From Microbacterium testaceum StLB037 (GTDB taxonomy: Bacteria; Actinomycetota; Actinomycetes; Actinomycetales; Microbacteriaceae), in NCBI RefSeq assembly GCF_008763945.1, contig NZ_VTQH01000003.1:186001-250000 (forward strand): 64,000 nucleotides of DNA. The letters are read 5' to 3'. Below the pieces are notes generated by a model. That model saw nothing but the letters and a program-made list of their open reading frames with translations, searched no databases and was not told the DNA's origin. Of this stretch, positions 16,827-24,558 are shown one piece after another (position 1 is the stretch's first letter; every line of letters begins with the position of its first letter). A program made the position numbers and the translations under genes.

Positions 16827-16955
16827 GTGTTCGCTGTCGTCGCCCTCGCCGGCGGCGCCGGCGCGGCGTTGCGGTTCCTCCCCGACGTCGCCGTGCGCCG
16901 CCGGACCGGGGAGCGCTTCCCGTGGGGGATCCTCGGCGTCAACGTCCTCACGTCG
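16827..16955 (+). pseudogene. crcB: Truncated crcB (fluoride exporter) 5' fragment
   Basis: The first 43 codons read VFAVVALAGGAGAALRF...FPWGILGVNVLTS. This is the conserved start of CrcB/Fluc fluoride channels: GGxxGAxxRF, then the FPWGTLxVN motif. A full protein is about 120-130 residues. After codon 43 the frame runs into unrelated sequence and stops at 17039. The breakpoint at 16955/16956 coincides with the end of an unrelated minus-strand fragment, so crcB was cut by an insertion, deletion or rearrangement. Confidence 0.7.
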
Positions 16956-17081
16956 AGGCAGGTCGGTCAGCGGTGTGGCTACCGTCAGATCAGCGATCAC
17001 ATCGACCAGCTTCGTGCGAATCTGCCCGATGAGACCTGAAACAGACGTCCCCGATAGGATGTACGACATATTCACAATGGA
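16956..17081 (-). pseudogene. Gene fragment, possibly AbiTii-like
   Basis: A 42-codon minus-strand segment contains SYILSGTSVSGLIGQIRTK followed by LVDVIADLTVATPLTDLP. The pattern of a strand, then an (I/V)R(T/N)K helix, recalls the C-terminal part of AbiTii-domain abortive-infection proteins. The reading frame continues only into crcB antisense and has no start or stop of its own. The family resemblance is from memory of motif style, so treat it as a suggestion. Confidence 0.3.
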
Positions 17082-17089
17082 CTGAAACG

Positions 17090-17260
17090 GCCCCAGCCCC
17101 CGGGCGCAAACGCCCCTGTGCGGCCGCCAGCCCTGGCGGCTCGAAGCGCAGCGTTTTCTCTTGCGCCTGGCGCTCAAGCTCCTCGATCGGCTGGGTGAGA
17201 TCCAGCAATTCGGGTACGTACTCGCGCGCAACTTCGGGTAGCTGCCAACGCGTGATTCTG
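17090..17260 (-). pseudogene. Unrecognised gene remnant
   Basis: A minus-strand frame reads WQLPEVAREYVPELLDL then TQPIEELERQAQEKTLRFE and PPGLAAAQGRL. Its codon use and helical pattern look like real protein. It is in a different frame from the fragment at 16956-17081 and lacks a credible start and end. It is probably another piece of a decayed gene. The rest, 17262-17690, holds only a broken frame (one stop inside PWNLYNVIWRAQRW) and no gene I can support. Confidence 0.3.
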
Positions 17261-17690
17261 CCCCCGCGTCCAGGTGTTCCCGCTTATCGAGTCGACTGTG
17301 ATCGGGACGCCGGGCAGTTTCCGATATTCAGGAATCGTGGATTCGTCCGTATAGCCGTTGAGTTCCAGGCGCGCTCAATTACAAGCCTGTTCGGACACCG
17401 TGTCTGCTGCGGACGCATCCCGGCCTGGACCGCACGCGTCGGCCAGGAATGGGACACGTGAAACCTCGCGCCGTGGAATCTCTACAACGTCATCTGGCGC
17501 GCACAGAGGTGGGTGCGCATGGGCGTGCGCGACTGATCCAGCTGGCACCTCGGGGGATGCCGTGGGCGTCGGCGCGCATTCGCCACTCGTCCATCGATCC
17601 GATCAGTGTCGGATTCGGGGCTCCATTCGGTGCGCAGTCAATGAGTTCGCACCACCAATGAGAGAACCGCGCTCTACGGTGTGATCTAGG

Positions 17691-17703
17691 CTTACGGTGT
17701 AAG
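17691..17703. promoter_or_regulatory. Palindrome before a small two-gene operon
   Basis: CTTAC GGT GTAAG is a perfect 5+3+5 palindrome ending one base before the GTG at 17705. A half copy, TACGGTGT, lies 20 bases upstream. The form CTTACnnnGTAAG is common in TetR-family operators, so the hypothetical operon is probably repressor-controlled, possibly on a leaderless transcript. Confidence 0.4.
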
Positions 17704-17704
17704 T

Positions 17705-18007
17705 GTGGACTCCGTGATGAGCGTGCACGACCTGAGAACTTCCGGTCGGGCCTTCGCGACCCTCGCCACCCAGGCAGCCGCAGACGCGTGGTGTCAGGCG
17801 GCGCAGCGCGTGGCGCGGAGCATCGGTCGCCCCTGTCGGACGTGGGCTTACCGCATCGGATTGATCTGGTACGTCAACGCGGTCATCGCAGATTGGCCGG
17901 CGAACGCCGCGGAGCGGAGAGCGCTGCGCGAATGGGAAAGACGCGGTGAGAAGGATGCCGGGGCGGTGGACGGTATGCCCGGCACCACACCGGACAGGAG
18001 GAGATGA
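17705..18007 (+). CDS. Hypothetical protein (100 aa)
   Basis: Up to 100 codons from GTG 17705; ATG 17717 is an alternative start. It is rich in Ala, Trp and Arg (AADAWCQAAQRVARSIGR, GLIWYVNAVIADW) with no recognised domain. It ends three bases before the ATG of the next small gene, so the two form an operon behind the palindrome at 17691. Function unknown. Confidence 0.45.
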   Translation: MDSVMSVHDLRTSGRAFATLATQAAADAWCQAAQRVARSIGRPCRTWAYRIGLIWYVNAVIADWPANAAERRALREWERRGEKDAGAVDGMPGTTPDRRR

Positions 18008-18010
18008 CAC

Positions 18011-18325
18011 ATGGCTCAGGAGAATGCGCGCCTATTCCTGCTCGACCTGGTCGACCGGGTAGCGGCGACGGACCGCCCGTTCTGGGAGATGGCTCCCCAG
18101 GACCGGACCGCTCTCGCGGCTTTGCTCGGGACACCCGCCACGGCCGTCCGCGTCCTGCACGACGACGACGGGGAGGTGCGCGTCGAAGGGGCGGCGGATC
18201 TCTTCCTCGCAACCGCGATTCTTGCTGAGCTCGCGATGCAGCTCGCGCAAGAGGGTGGCTCCGCTCGTTCGCGCGAGGATGCCGCTTCCCTCCTGCGGCA
18301 GCGCACCCGCGCGCTCCTGGACTGA
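18011..18325 (+). CDS. Hypothetical protein (104 aa)
   Basis: A 104-residue protein behind a strong ribosome site (AGGAGGAG, about nine bases upstream). The sequence is acidic and helical: FLLDLVDRVAATDRPFWEM, RTALAALLGTPATAVRVL, then an Ala-rich helix. No motif I recognise. The good translation signal and normal codon use argue that it is real. Confidence 0.55.
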   Translation: MAQENARLFLLDLVDRVAATDRPFWEMAPQDRTALAALLGTPATAVRVLHDDDGEVRVEGAADLFLATAILAELAMQLAQEGGSARSREDAASLLRQRTRALLD

Positions 18326-18496
18326 GTCGCTCTCCGTTCGGCGTGGGCCGGCGAGCCGGTGAAAGCGGGAGGGCGTTCGCGGTGAGCCGCCGGGTGCGCA
18401 TTGCGCCCTCGTGAAGCATCGAGGTCGAGGATGAGCGGGACAGTGGTCAGCCCTCGACCACGCTGCGTCCTCGACAACCGGCCGAGACGCGGTGGG

Positions 18497-19021
18497 TCAG
18501 GCCCGGTCGGCCTGTAGTGCGAGGTCGATCATGCGCGCGAGCCTCGCGGGGTCATGCGTCGCGCCGTTCACCGCCGCGTCGAACAGGATGCCGTCGATGA
18601 AGGCGACGGCCAAGCGCTGCGCCTCTCCCGAGACGAGCCGCGTCATGTGATCGCCCCCGTCAGTGAGGAAGTCCTCGCGAGCGGAGCGCAACACGCCCGC
18701 ATCCGGGTCCATGGCGAGCGCCGCACGGGCCCGCACATCGTCTGCGGCTTCGCGAAGCGTCGCCGACACGAAGATGGACGCCAGTGTTCCGAGTGATGCG
18801 GGATGTTCGGCGGCGGCGGCGTGCAGGCGAGCACGGTCGCTCTCGAGCATCGCGTCCACGACGGCGGCGACGAGGTCGCGCCGAGTGCGGAAGAGGTTGG
18901 ACGTGGACCCCAGGGGAAGCGCCGCCGCGGCGTCGACCGCGCGGTGGGTCAGTCCGCGCGCTCCCTGAGACGCCAACACCCTCACGGCAGCCGCGAGGAC
19001 GTGGGTGGCGCGGTCGGTCAT
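18497..19021 (-). CDS. TetR family repressor of the adjacent monooxygenase
   Basis: A 174-residue TetR protein. The helix-turn-helix region is VLAAAVRVLASQGARGLTHR followed by AVDAAAALPLGSTSNLFRTR. The C-terminal ligand domain is short. It is divergent from the FAD monooxygenase gene at 19061. The 39-base gap contains the palindrome ACTACATGTGTAGT. The same site in reverse complement stands before the DUF3995 gene at 20510, so it most likely represses itself, the monooxygenase and the membrane protein. Confidence 0.85.
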   Translation of the reverse strand: MTDRATHVLAAAVRVLASQGARGLTHRAVDAAAALPLGSTSNLFRTRRDLVAAVVDAMLESDRARLHAAAAEHPASLGTLASIFVSATLREAADDVRARAALAMDPDAGVLRSAREDFLTDGGDHMTRLVSGEAQRLAVAFIDGILFDAAVNGATHDPARLARMIDLALQADRA

Positions 19022-19038
19022 GTTCTCACCGTATCGGC

Positions 19039-19052
19039 ACTACATGTGTAGT
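19039..19052. promoter_or_regulatory. TetR operator copy 1
   Basis: ACTACATGTGTAGT matches its reverse complement at 12 of 14 positions. It lies between the divergent TetR and monooxygenase starts. The exact reverse complement is found at 20520-20533. Confidence 0.65.
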
Positions 19053-19060
19053 ATCGCGAT

Positions 19061-20095
19061 GTGAAGATCCTGATCGTGGGTGCGGGAATCGGCGGACTGA
19101 CCGTGGCGCGCATGGCCGCCGTCGCGGGGCATGAGGTCGTCGTGGCGGAGAAGGCCCCGCGCGTGCGGGCGGACGGCGCGGGGATCCTCCTCGATGGCGC
19201 GGCGCTGACGCTGCTCGCCTCGGCGGGATTCGGTCTGGAAGGTCTGGGGCGACCGCTGACGGCGATGTCGATCACGACGTCGACCGCAGCGACCCGCGGG
19301 GCGGTGCGTGGGCGCTCGTCGTTCGCCCGGGAAGAACTCGTGGCCGCGTTGGCGCGCGACGCGGAAGCCGTCGCGCACGTCCGCGTGGCCTCGCCGGTGC
19401 GGGACGTCGTGGACGAGGGGGATCGCGTACGGTGCACCGTTGCGGGGCGGGCGATGCGGGCGGATCTCGTGGTGGGTGCCGACGGATTGCTGTCCACCGT
19501 GCGAGCCGCCGTCGATCCCGTCGCTCGCGTGCGCGAGTCGGGACAGGTGTGCTGGCGCGGGATTGTCGAGATGGATGCCGGGTCGGCAGGGACCGAGCTC
19601 TGGAACGGCGTGGAACGCGTCGGCGTCGTGCCCCTGCTCGGCGGGCGGACCTACGTCTACGTGGTGCGCTCGCATCCGGCCCCCGACGAGCAGTTGGTCG
19701 AGCGTTCGGCTCTTCCCGCGCGCGAGCGCGAGGCGCTGTCACTGCTGCGCCGACTCCCGGAGGATCGCCTCCTTCGTCATGAGCTGCGCGAGCTGACCCG
19801 GCCGTCGTGGGGCAGGGGGCGGATTCTGCTGCTGGGGGACGCGGCTCATGCATTGACTCCGAACCTGGGCCTGGGGGCGGCGCTCGCGGTCGGCGACGCC
19901 GCCGTGCTCGCCGGGGCGCTCGGCGACCCCTCGACCCTGCTCCGCCGTTATCGGGGTCGTCGCCACAGTGTCGTGCGCGCCACCCAGCTTCTCTCTCGGA
20001 AGCTGGGGTTCCTCGCCCACGACCAGGGGGCGGTCGCCCGTCTCGTCCGGGCCGCGGCCGGTCTGAGCGGGCGGCCCGCCGTCGTCACCGGCTGA
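19061..20095 (+). CDS. FAD-dependent monooxygenase (PHBH-fold)
   Basis: A 344-residue flavoprotein hydroxylase. It has the N-terminal FAD fold ILIVGAGIGGLTVARMA, the DG motif in DLVVGADGLLSTVR near residue 150, and the second FAD motif ILLLGDAAHALTPNLGLGA. This arrangement is that of p-hydroxybenzoate-hydroxylase-like and tetracycline-destructase-like monooxygenases. The GTG start has no ribosome site and follows the operator by nine bases, which suggests a leaderless transcript. It converges with, and overlaps by 11 bases, the DUF3995 gene. Inducible detoxification or catabolism is the likely role. Confidence 0.85.
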   Translation: MKILIVGAGIGGLTVARMAAVAGHEVVVAEKAPRVRADGAGILLDGAALTLLASAGFGLEGLGRPLTAMSITTSTAATRGAVRGRSSFAREELVAALARDAEAVAHVRVASPVRDVVDEGDRVRCTVAGRAMRADLVVGADGLLSTVRAAVDPVARVRESGQVCWRGIVEMDAGSAGTELWNGVERVGVVPLLGGRTYVYVVRSHPAPDEQLVERSALPAREREALSLLRRLPEDRLLRHELRELTRPSWGRGRILLLGDAAHALTPNLGLGAALAVGDAAVLAGALGDPSTLLRRYRGRRHSVVRATQLLSRKLGFLAHDQGAVARLVRAAAGLSGRPAVVTG

Positions 20096-20510
20096 GCGCG
20101 ACGGCCACCCCGAGCGTGAGGCAGAGGGGGCGGTAGAGGACGCGGTCGAGGCGACGGAAGGTCGCCGACGGGGGTGTCCCGGTGATGACCTCGGCCGCGA
20201 CGGTTCCACCCAGGGCTCCCCTGGTCAACAGGGCCACCTGCAGAACGCGCAGCCAGATACGCGCGAGGGGGGATCGCCCCACGCGCCCCGAGACCAGAAC
20301 CGCTGCGCCCGTCAGGCCCGCCGCCACCACGATCGTGGGGAGGCGAGCGGGTGCCGACGGGGCACCCACGACGGCTTCGGCCAGGGCCTCCGGGGAGTCG
20401 GCCGGCCACGAGGACCCCGCCGCCCACGCTCCGTGCAGGAGCCCCAACGCGGCGAGGCCCGCGGTGGCTGCGATGCGGGCCGTGGTGGTCGTTGCGGGTT
20501 TACTCTGCAC
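20085..20510 (-). CDS. DUF3995 family membrane protein
   Basis: A 141-residue protein from GTG 20510 with about four hydrophobic helices, including GLAALGLLHGAWAAGSSWP, the usual DUF3995 opening (LHxxWAxGSxWP). An ATG at 20528 would add six residues but lies inside the operator at 20520-20533, so the downstream GTG is preferred. It carries the same operator as the TetR/monooxygenase pair and ends convergent with the monooxygenase. Its role in that module is unknown. Confidence 0.65.
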   Translation of the reverse strand: MQSKPATTTTARIAATAGLAALGLLHGAWAAGSSWPADSPEALAEAVVGAPSAPARLPTIVVAAGLTGAAVLVSGRVGRSPLARIWLRVLQVALLTRGALGGTVAAEVITGTPPSATFRRLDRVLYRPLCLTLGVAVALSR

Positions 20511-20519
20511 ACGCGTAAG

Positions 20520-20533
20520 ACTACACATGTAGT
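20520..20533. promoter_or_regulatory. TetR operator copy 2
   Basis: ACTACACATGTAGT is the exact reverse complement of the site at 19039-19052. It is located at the start of the DUF3995 gene, which links that gene to the TetR regulator 1.5 kb away. Confidence 0.65.
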
Positions 20534-20617
20534 GACCCTCGGAAATCCGTGGACCGGGCGCCGTGGCGACGGCGAGCAGCTCCGGGGCCGGCCCGACGCC
20601 CCGGTAGGGTGAGCCGC

Positions 20618-21379
20618 GTGAGTGAATCGGGAGAGTTCGTCCAATCCCTCGCTCGCGGTCTCGAGGTGATCAAAGCCTTCGACGCCGAGAACCCGGCGCT
20701 GACCCTCAGCGACGTCGCGCGTCGCGCCGATCTCACCCGGGCCGCGGCCCGCCGGTTCCTCCAGACGCTCGAGACGCTGGGGTACGTGCGCGCCGACGGT
20801 CGCGTGTTCTCGCTCACCCCGCGGGTGCTGGAGCTCGGCTTCAGCTACCTCTCGGCCCTGTCGCTGCCAGCCCTCGCCCAGCCTCACCTCGAGCGCCTGT
20901 CGCGCGAGGTCGGCGAGAGCGTCTCGGCGGCCGTGCTCGACGGGGCCGACATCGTCTACGTCGCGCGCGTTCCCACCCGGCGCATCATGAGCGTGGGCAT
21001 CACGATCGGCACGCGCTTTCCCGCCTACGCCACCAGTATGGGGCGGGTGCTGCTCGCCGCCCTTCCGGTGGATCGGGCGCGCGAGATCGTCGAGGCCTCG
21101 CATCCGGCATCTCTGACGCCGCGCACGCGGACCGACGTCGACGCGATCGTCGCCGAACTCGACGCAGTGCGCGCACAGGGGTGGGCCCTCGTGGATGGGG
21201 AGCTCGAAGAGGGCCTGCGTTCCCTGGCGGCCCCCCTCCACGACCGGCAGGGGACGGTCGTGGCGGCCGTGAACATCTCGGCGAGTGCCCGCGGTGACGC
21301 CGATGCGTGGCGCGGGGACTGCCTTCCCGCCCTCCGTGCCGCGACCGCCGAGATCGACGCCGACATCCGGCTCGTCTGA
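20618..21379 (+). CDS. pcaR: IclR-family regulator PcaR of the beta-ketoadipate pathway
   Basis: A 253-residue IclR protein. The winged helix opens FVQSLARGLEVIKAFDAENP and continues LTLSDVARRADLTRAAARRF, the PcaR/PcaU/PobR signature. The effector domain has VYVARVPTRRIMSVGITIGTRFPA (split) and GRVLLAALP. GTG 20618 is chosen at the conserved SESGEFVQSL start; GTG 20609 is possible. It lies directly upstream of pcaI, with a nested inverted repeat in between. Relatives activate pca genes in response to beta-ketoadipate or protocatechuate. Confidence 0.9.
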   Translation: MSESGEFVQSLARGLEVIKAFDAENPALTLSDVARRADLTRAAARRFLQTLETLGYVRADGRVFSLTPRVLELGFSYLSALSLPALAQPHLERLSREVGESVSAAVLDGADIVYVARVPTRRIMSVGITIGTRFPAYATSMGRVLLAALPVDRAREIVEASHPASLTPRTRTDVDAIVAELDAVRAQGWALVDGELEEGLRSLAAPLHDRQGTVVAAVNISASARGDADAWRGDCLPALRAATAEIDADIRLV

Positions 21380-21451
21380 CGCGTCGACAGGTTTTTCCGA
21401 GACCGGATGCCGGGACCCGGCGCGACCGCACGTTCGGTGTGCCCGGGACTC

Positions 21452-21480
21452 TTGTCGGCGCGACCTCACGGGAGTATTCT
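21452..21480 (+). promoter_or_regulatory. pcaIJF promoter
   Basis: -35 TTGTCG (21452-21457), exactly 17 bases, -10 TATTCT (21475-21480). The operator repeat starts at the last base of the -10. Confidence 0.6.
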
Positions 21481-21515
21481 GTTCGCACATCGTACGTGTG
21501 TACGCACAGCGAACA
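21480..21515. promoter_or_regulatory. Nested inverted repeat, putative PcaR operator
   Basis: The outer arms TGTTCGC (21480-21486) and GCGAACA (21509-21515) are perfect. An inner repeat CGTAC GTGT GTACG lies at 21491-21504. The whole sits between the -10 box and the pcaI start, so binding here would repress, unless the regulator also contacts sites upstream. Confidence 0.5.
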
Positions 21516-21531
21516 ACGGGGGATCCTCCGC

Positions 21532-22278
21532 ATGATCGACAAGACCGTTCCCGACCTCGAGGCGGCCATCGCGGGCATTGCCGACGGCGCGACCGTGATG
21601 ATCGGCGGCTTCGGCCGAGCCGGTCAGCCCGTCGAGCTCATCGACGCGCTCATCGCGCACGGCGCCGGTGACCTCACCGTCGTCAACAACAACGCCGGCA
21701 ATGGCGACACGGGGCTGGCGGCTCTTCTGGCGGCAGGCCAGGTGCGCAAGATGATCTGCTCCTTCCCTCGCCAGAGCGACTCGTGGGTGTTCGACCGCCT
21801 CTACCGTGCGGGCGAGCTCGAGCTCGAGCTGGTGCCGCAGGGCAACCTCGCCGAGCGCATCCGCGCCGCCGGCGCCGGCATCGGCGGGTTCTTCACCCCC
21901 ACCGGCTTCGGCACGCAGCTCGCCGAGGGCAAAGAGACGCGGCGCATCGACGGCCGCGACTACGTGCTCGAGTACCCCATCCACGCCGACGTCGCCCTCG
22001 TCAGCGCTCGCGCGGCCGACCGCTGGGGCAACCTCGTCTACCGCGAGACGGCGCGCAACTTCGGGCCCATCATGGCCGCTGCCGCGGCCACCACGATCGT
22101 GCAGGTCGACGAGATCGTCGAGCTCGGCGCGCTCGATCCCGAGGCGATCGTCACCCCGGGCCTCTACGTCGATCGCGTGATCGCGGTGGGGGAGCGCCGG
22201 TGGCTCCGCGACGGGGAATTCGTCGGCGGCGTCGACATCGAGGGCCGCGCCCTCGCCGAAGAAGGAGCAGCCCAGTGA
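21532..22278 (+). CDS. pcaI: 3-oxoadipate CoA-transferase subunit A
   Basis: A 248-residue CoA-transferase family I alpha subunit. The N-terminal GATVMIGGFGRAGQP is the CoA-binding glycine loop, and NNNAGNGDTGLAALL follows. It pairs with the beta subunit encoded next (four-base GTGA overlap). The complex moves CoA from succinyl-CoA to beta-ketoadipate in the last part of aromatic catabolism. The ring-cleavage genes are not in this window. Confidence 0.93.
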   Translation: MIDKTVPDLEAAIAGIADGATVMIGGFGRAGQPVELIDALIAHGAGDLTVVNNNAGNGDTGLAALLAAGQVRKMICSFPRQSDSWVFDRLYRAGELELELVPQGNLAERIRAAGAGIGGFFTPTGFGTQLAEGKETRRIDGRDYVLEYPIHADVALVSARAADRWGNLVYRETARNFGPIMAAAAATTIVQVDEIVELGALDPEAIVTPGLYVDRVIAVGERRWLRDGEFVGGVDIEGRALAEEGAAQ

Positions 22279-22913
22279 CCACGCGCATCTCCCGCACGGA
22301 TCTCGCCGCCCGCGTGGCATCCGACATCCCCGAGGGTGCCGTGGTGAACCTCGGCATCGGAGCGCCGACGCTGGTCGCCGACTACCTGCCCGCGGGGCTC
22401 GAGATCGTGCTGCACACCGAGAACGGCATGCTCGGCATGGGCCCGGCGCCCGAGCGCGGCCGGATCGACCCCGACCTCATCAACGCCGGCAAGCAGCCGG
22501 TCACCGCCCTCGCGGGCGCGGCCTACTTCCACCACGCCGACTCGTTCGCGATGATGCGCGGCGGCCACCTCGACGTGTGCGTGCTCGGCGCGTTCCAGGT
22601 GTCGGAGGGCGGCGACCTCGCGAACTGGTCGACCGGCGAGCCCGGCGCGATCCCCGCGGTCGGCGGCGCGATGGACCTCGCCATCGGCGCGAAGGACGTC
22701 TACGTCATGACCGACCTGCTCACCAAGGGCGGAGAGCCCAAGCTCGTCGCCGCCTGCACCTACCCGCTCACCGGCGTCGGCTGCGTCTCGCGGGTGTACA
22801 CCGACCACGGCGTCTTCGACGTCACCGCCTCCGGCTTCCGCGTGCGCGAGCTGTTCGGCGACAACACGCACGCGGAGATCGAGGCGCTGCTCGGTCTCGA
22901 ACTGGAGGTCTGA
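22275..22913 (+). CDS. pcaJ: 3-oxoadipate CoA-transferase subunit B
   Basis: A 212-residue CoA-transferase beta subunit. VNLGIGAPTLVADYLP is followed by the catalytic-Glu motif LHTENGMLGMGPAP. The C-terminal half has GGAMDLAIGAKDVYVMTD. It is translationally coupled to pcaI and followed four bases later by the thiolase gene. Substrate by operon context; acetoacetate transfer is the main alternative for this fold. Confidence 0.93.
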   Translation: MTTRISRTDLAARVASDIPEGAVVNLGIGAPTLVADYLPAGLEIVLHTENGMLGMGPAPERGRIDPDLINAGKQPVTALAGAAYFHHADSFAMMRGGHLDVCVLGAFQVSEGGDLANWSTGEPGAIPAVGGAMDLAIGAKDVYVMTDLLTKGGEPKLVAACTYPLTGVGCVSRVYTDHGVFDVTASGFRVRELFGDNTHAEIEALLGLELEV

Positions 22914-22916
22914 CCC

Positions 22917-24083
22917 ATGCCCGCTTCCTTCGTCTACGACGCCGTCCGCACCCCCTTCGCGCGACACGGCAAAGCCTTCGCCGACGTCCGCCCCGACGAT
23001 CTGGCCGCCACGGTCATGGCATCCGTCGTCGAGCGTACCGGGATCGACCCCGCCCGCATCGAAGACGTCCTCTTCGGCGACGCGAACCAGGCCGGAGAAG
23101 ACAACCGCAACGTCGCGCGCTTCGGGGCGCTGCTCGCGGGCTTCCCCTCCTCGGTACCGGGGACGACGATCAACCGCCTGTGCGGATCCTCGCTGGATGC
23201 CGTGATCCAGGGCTCGCGCGCGATCGAGGCCGGAGATGCCGACGTGATCCTCGCCGGCGGTGTCGAGTCGATGACCCGCGCCCCCTTCGTCGTGGAGAAG
23301 AGCCCGCGGCCCTTTCCCGCAGCGAACCAGACGATGTGGAACACCTCGATCGGCTGGCGCATGACCAACCCGCGGCTGCGGAAGGACTGGACCATCTCGA
23401 ACGGCGAGAGCGCCGAGAAGCTCGCCCAGATCTACGCCATCTCGCGCGAGGAGCAGGACGCCTTCGCCGCCCGCAGCCACCGCCTGGCCGCCGCCGCGTG
23501 GGCCGAGGGACGCTTCGACGACGAGATCGTGCAGGTCGAGGGGCACGCGCTGACCCGTGACGAGGGCATTCGCGACGACTCCACCGCCGAGGTGCTGGCG
23601 GGCCTTCGCCCCGCGTTCCAGAAGGACGGCACGGTCACCGCCGGCAACTCCTCGCCCATCAACGACGGGGCCTCGGTGGTGCTGCTGGGCGCGGAAGGAG
23701 TGCTCGACGCCGAGCCGCTCGCCCGCATCGCCGGTCGGGCCGCCTTCGGCAACGACCCCGACGTGTTCGGCGTCGCCCCGGTCGAAGCCGCGAATCGGGC
23801 CCTCGCGCGTGCCGGCCGCACGTGGGACGACGTGACCTTCGTCGAGCTCAACGAGGCCTTCGCCTCGCAGACCCTCGCGTGCGCGAAGCTGTGGACCGAG
23901 CTCGACCCCTCGAACCTGAACGAGAACGGCGGCGCGATCGCCATCGGCCACCCGCTCGGTGCCTCGGGCGGTCGCATCATCGCCCGCGCCGCTCACGAGC
24001 TGAAGCGCCGAGGCGGCGGAGTCGCGGTCGCGGCGATCTGCATCGGCGTGGGCCAGGGCCTCGCGGTGGTGCTCGAGCGCTGA
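22917..24083 (+). CDS. pcaF: 3-oxoadipyl-CoA thiolase
   Basis: A 388-residue thiolase. It has the acyl-accepting Cys in NRLCGSSLDA (about residue 90), NENGGAIAIGHPLGASGGRI with the catalytic His, and the second Cys in AICIGVGQGLA. It cleaves beta-ketoadipyl-CoA to succinyl-CoA and acetyl-CoA, completing the pathway. It is the third gene of the pcaIJF operon, and a strong hairpin follows. Confidence 0.93.
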   Translation: MPASFVYDAVRTPFARHGKAFADVRPDDLAATVMASVVERTGIDPARIEDVLFGDANQAGEDNRNVARFGALLAGFPSSVPGTTINRLCGSSLDAVIQGSRAIEAGDADVILAGGVESMTRAPFVVEKSPRPFPAANQTMWNTSIGWRMTNPRLRKDWTISNGESAEKLAQIYAISREEQDAFAARSHRLAAAAWAEGRFDDEIVQVEGHALTRDEGIRDDSTAEVLAGLRPAFQKDGTVTAGNSSPINDGASVVLLGAEGVLDAEPLARIAGRAAFGNDPDVFGVAPVEAANRALARAGRTWDDVTFVELNEAFASQTLACAKLWTELDPSNLNENGGAIAIGHPLGASGGRIIARAAHELKRRGGGVAVAAICIGVGQGLAVVLER

Positions 24084-24118
24084 GCCCGGCCCGCCCGCGC
24101 CCAGAACAGGGGATGCCA

Positions 24119-24157
24119 CGAGAACAGGCCGATCCGGCGCGGATCGGCCTGTTCTCG
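24119..24157. terminator. Hairpin terminator after pcaF
   Basis: A perfect 17-base stem (24119-24135 with 24141-24157) around a five-base loop GGCGC. There is no T run. It lies between pcaF and the convergent zinc-ribbon gene, so it can stop both. Confidence 0.75.
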
Positions 24158-24198
24158 TCGCGCCTCCTGTTCTCGTGACGCTCCCGCCGCCCCGGCGG

Positions 24199-24402
24199 CT
24201 ATGACTCGTCGGCCCAGCGGTCCCGCGGACGGTCGTCGTCGTCAAGGTCGCGGCGGGGCCCGGGCGTCGACCATTCCAGCTGGAACCCGCACTCGCGGCA
24301 CTCGTCGGCGCCGCCGCCCTGCTCGAGCAGGGGGTGCATCGTCACGCCGCACGAGGGGCAGATCGGCTGCGCCGTGTCGTCGTAGGAGTCTGTGTAGGTC
24401 AT
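24199..24402 (-). CDS. Small zinc-ribbon protein
   Basis: A 67-residue protein with two CxxC knuckles, ICPSCGVTM and ECRECGFQL, 17 residues apart. These would bind one zinc ion. The tail is acidic then basic (DLDDDDRPRDRW). Short stand-alone zinc ribbons of this type are common in actinobacteria and mostly uncharacterised. It is divergent from the MFS transporter gene. Confidence 0.7.
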   Translation of the reverse strand: MTYTDSYDDTAQPICPSCGVTMHPLLEQGGGADECRECGFQLEWSTPGPRRDLDDDDRPRDRWADES

Positions 24403-24558
24403 AGCCGTTCCGCTCGTCTTCGGTCCAGGGGATCAACCCGATCCACCGTCGCGGTGTTCCCCACCCTGCATCGGAGCCCGGCCCTCCCCGCAGGCATAGG
24501 CTCGGCGCATGCCGATCCCCTGGACCGCTGCGGGCTCCGCTCCCGCACGGGACGCCGC

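Noticed and set aside
22164..24245. A 693-codon minus-strand reading frame opposite pcaIJF
   Set aside because: A GC-driven antisense shadow. The + strand genes have clear motifs, and the antisense protein is Arg/Gly/Asp-rich without domains.
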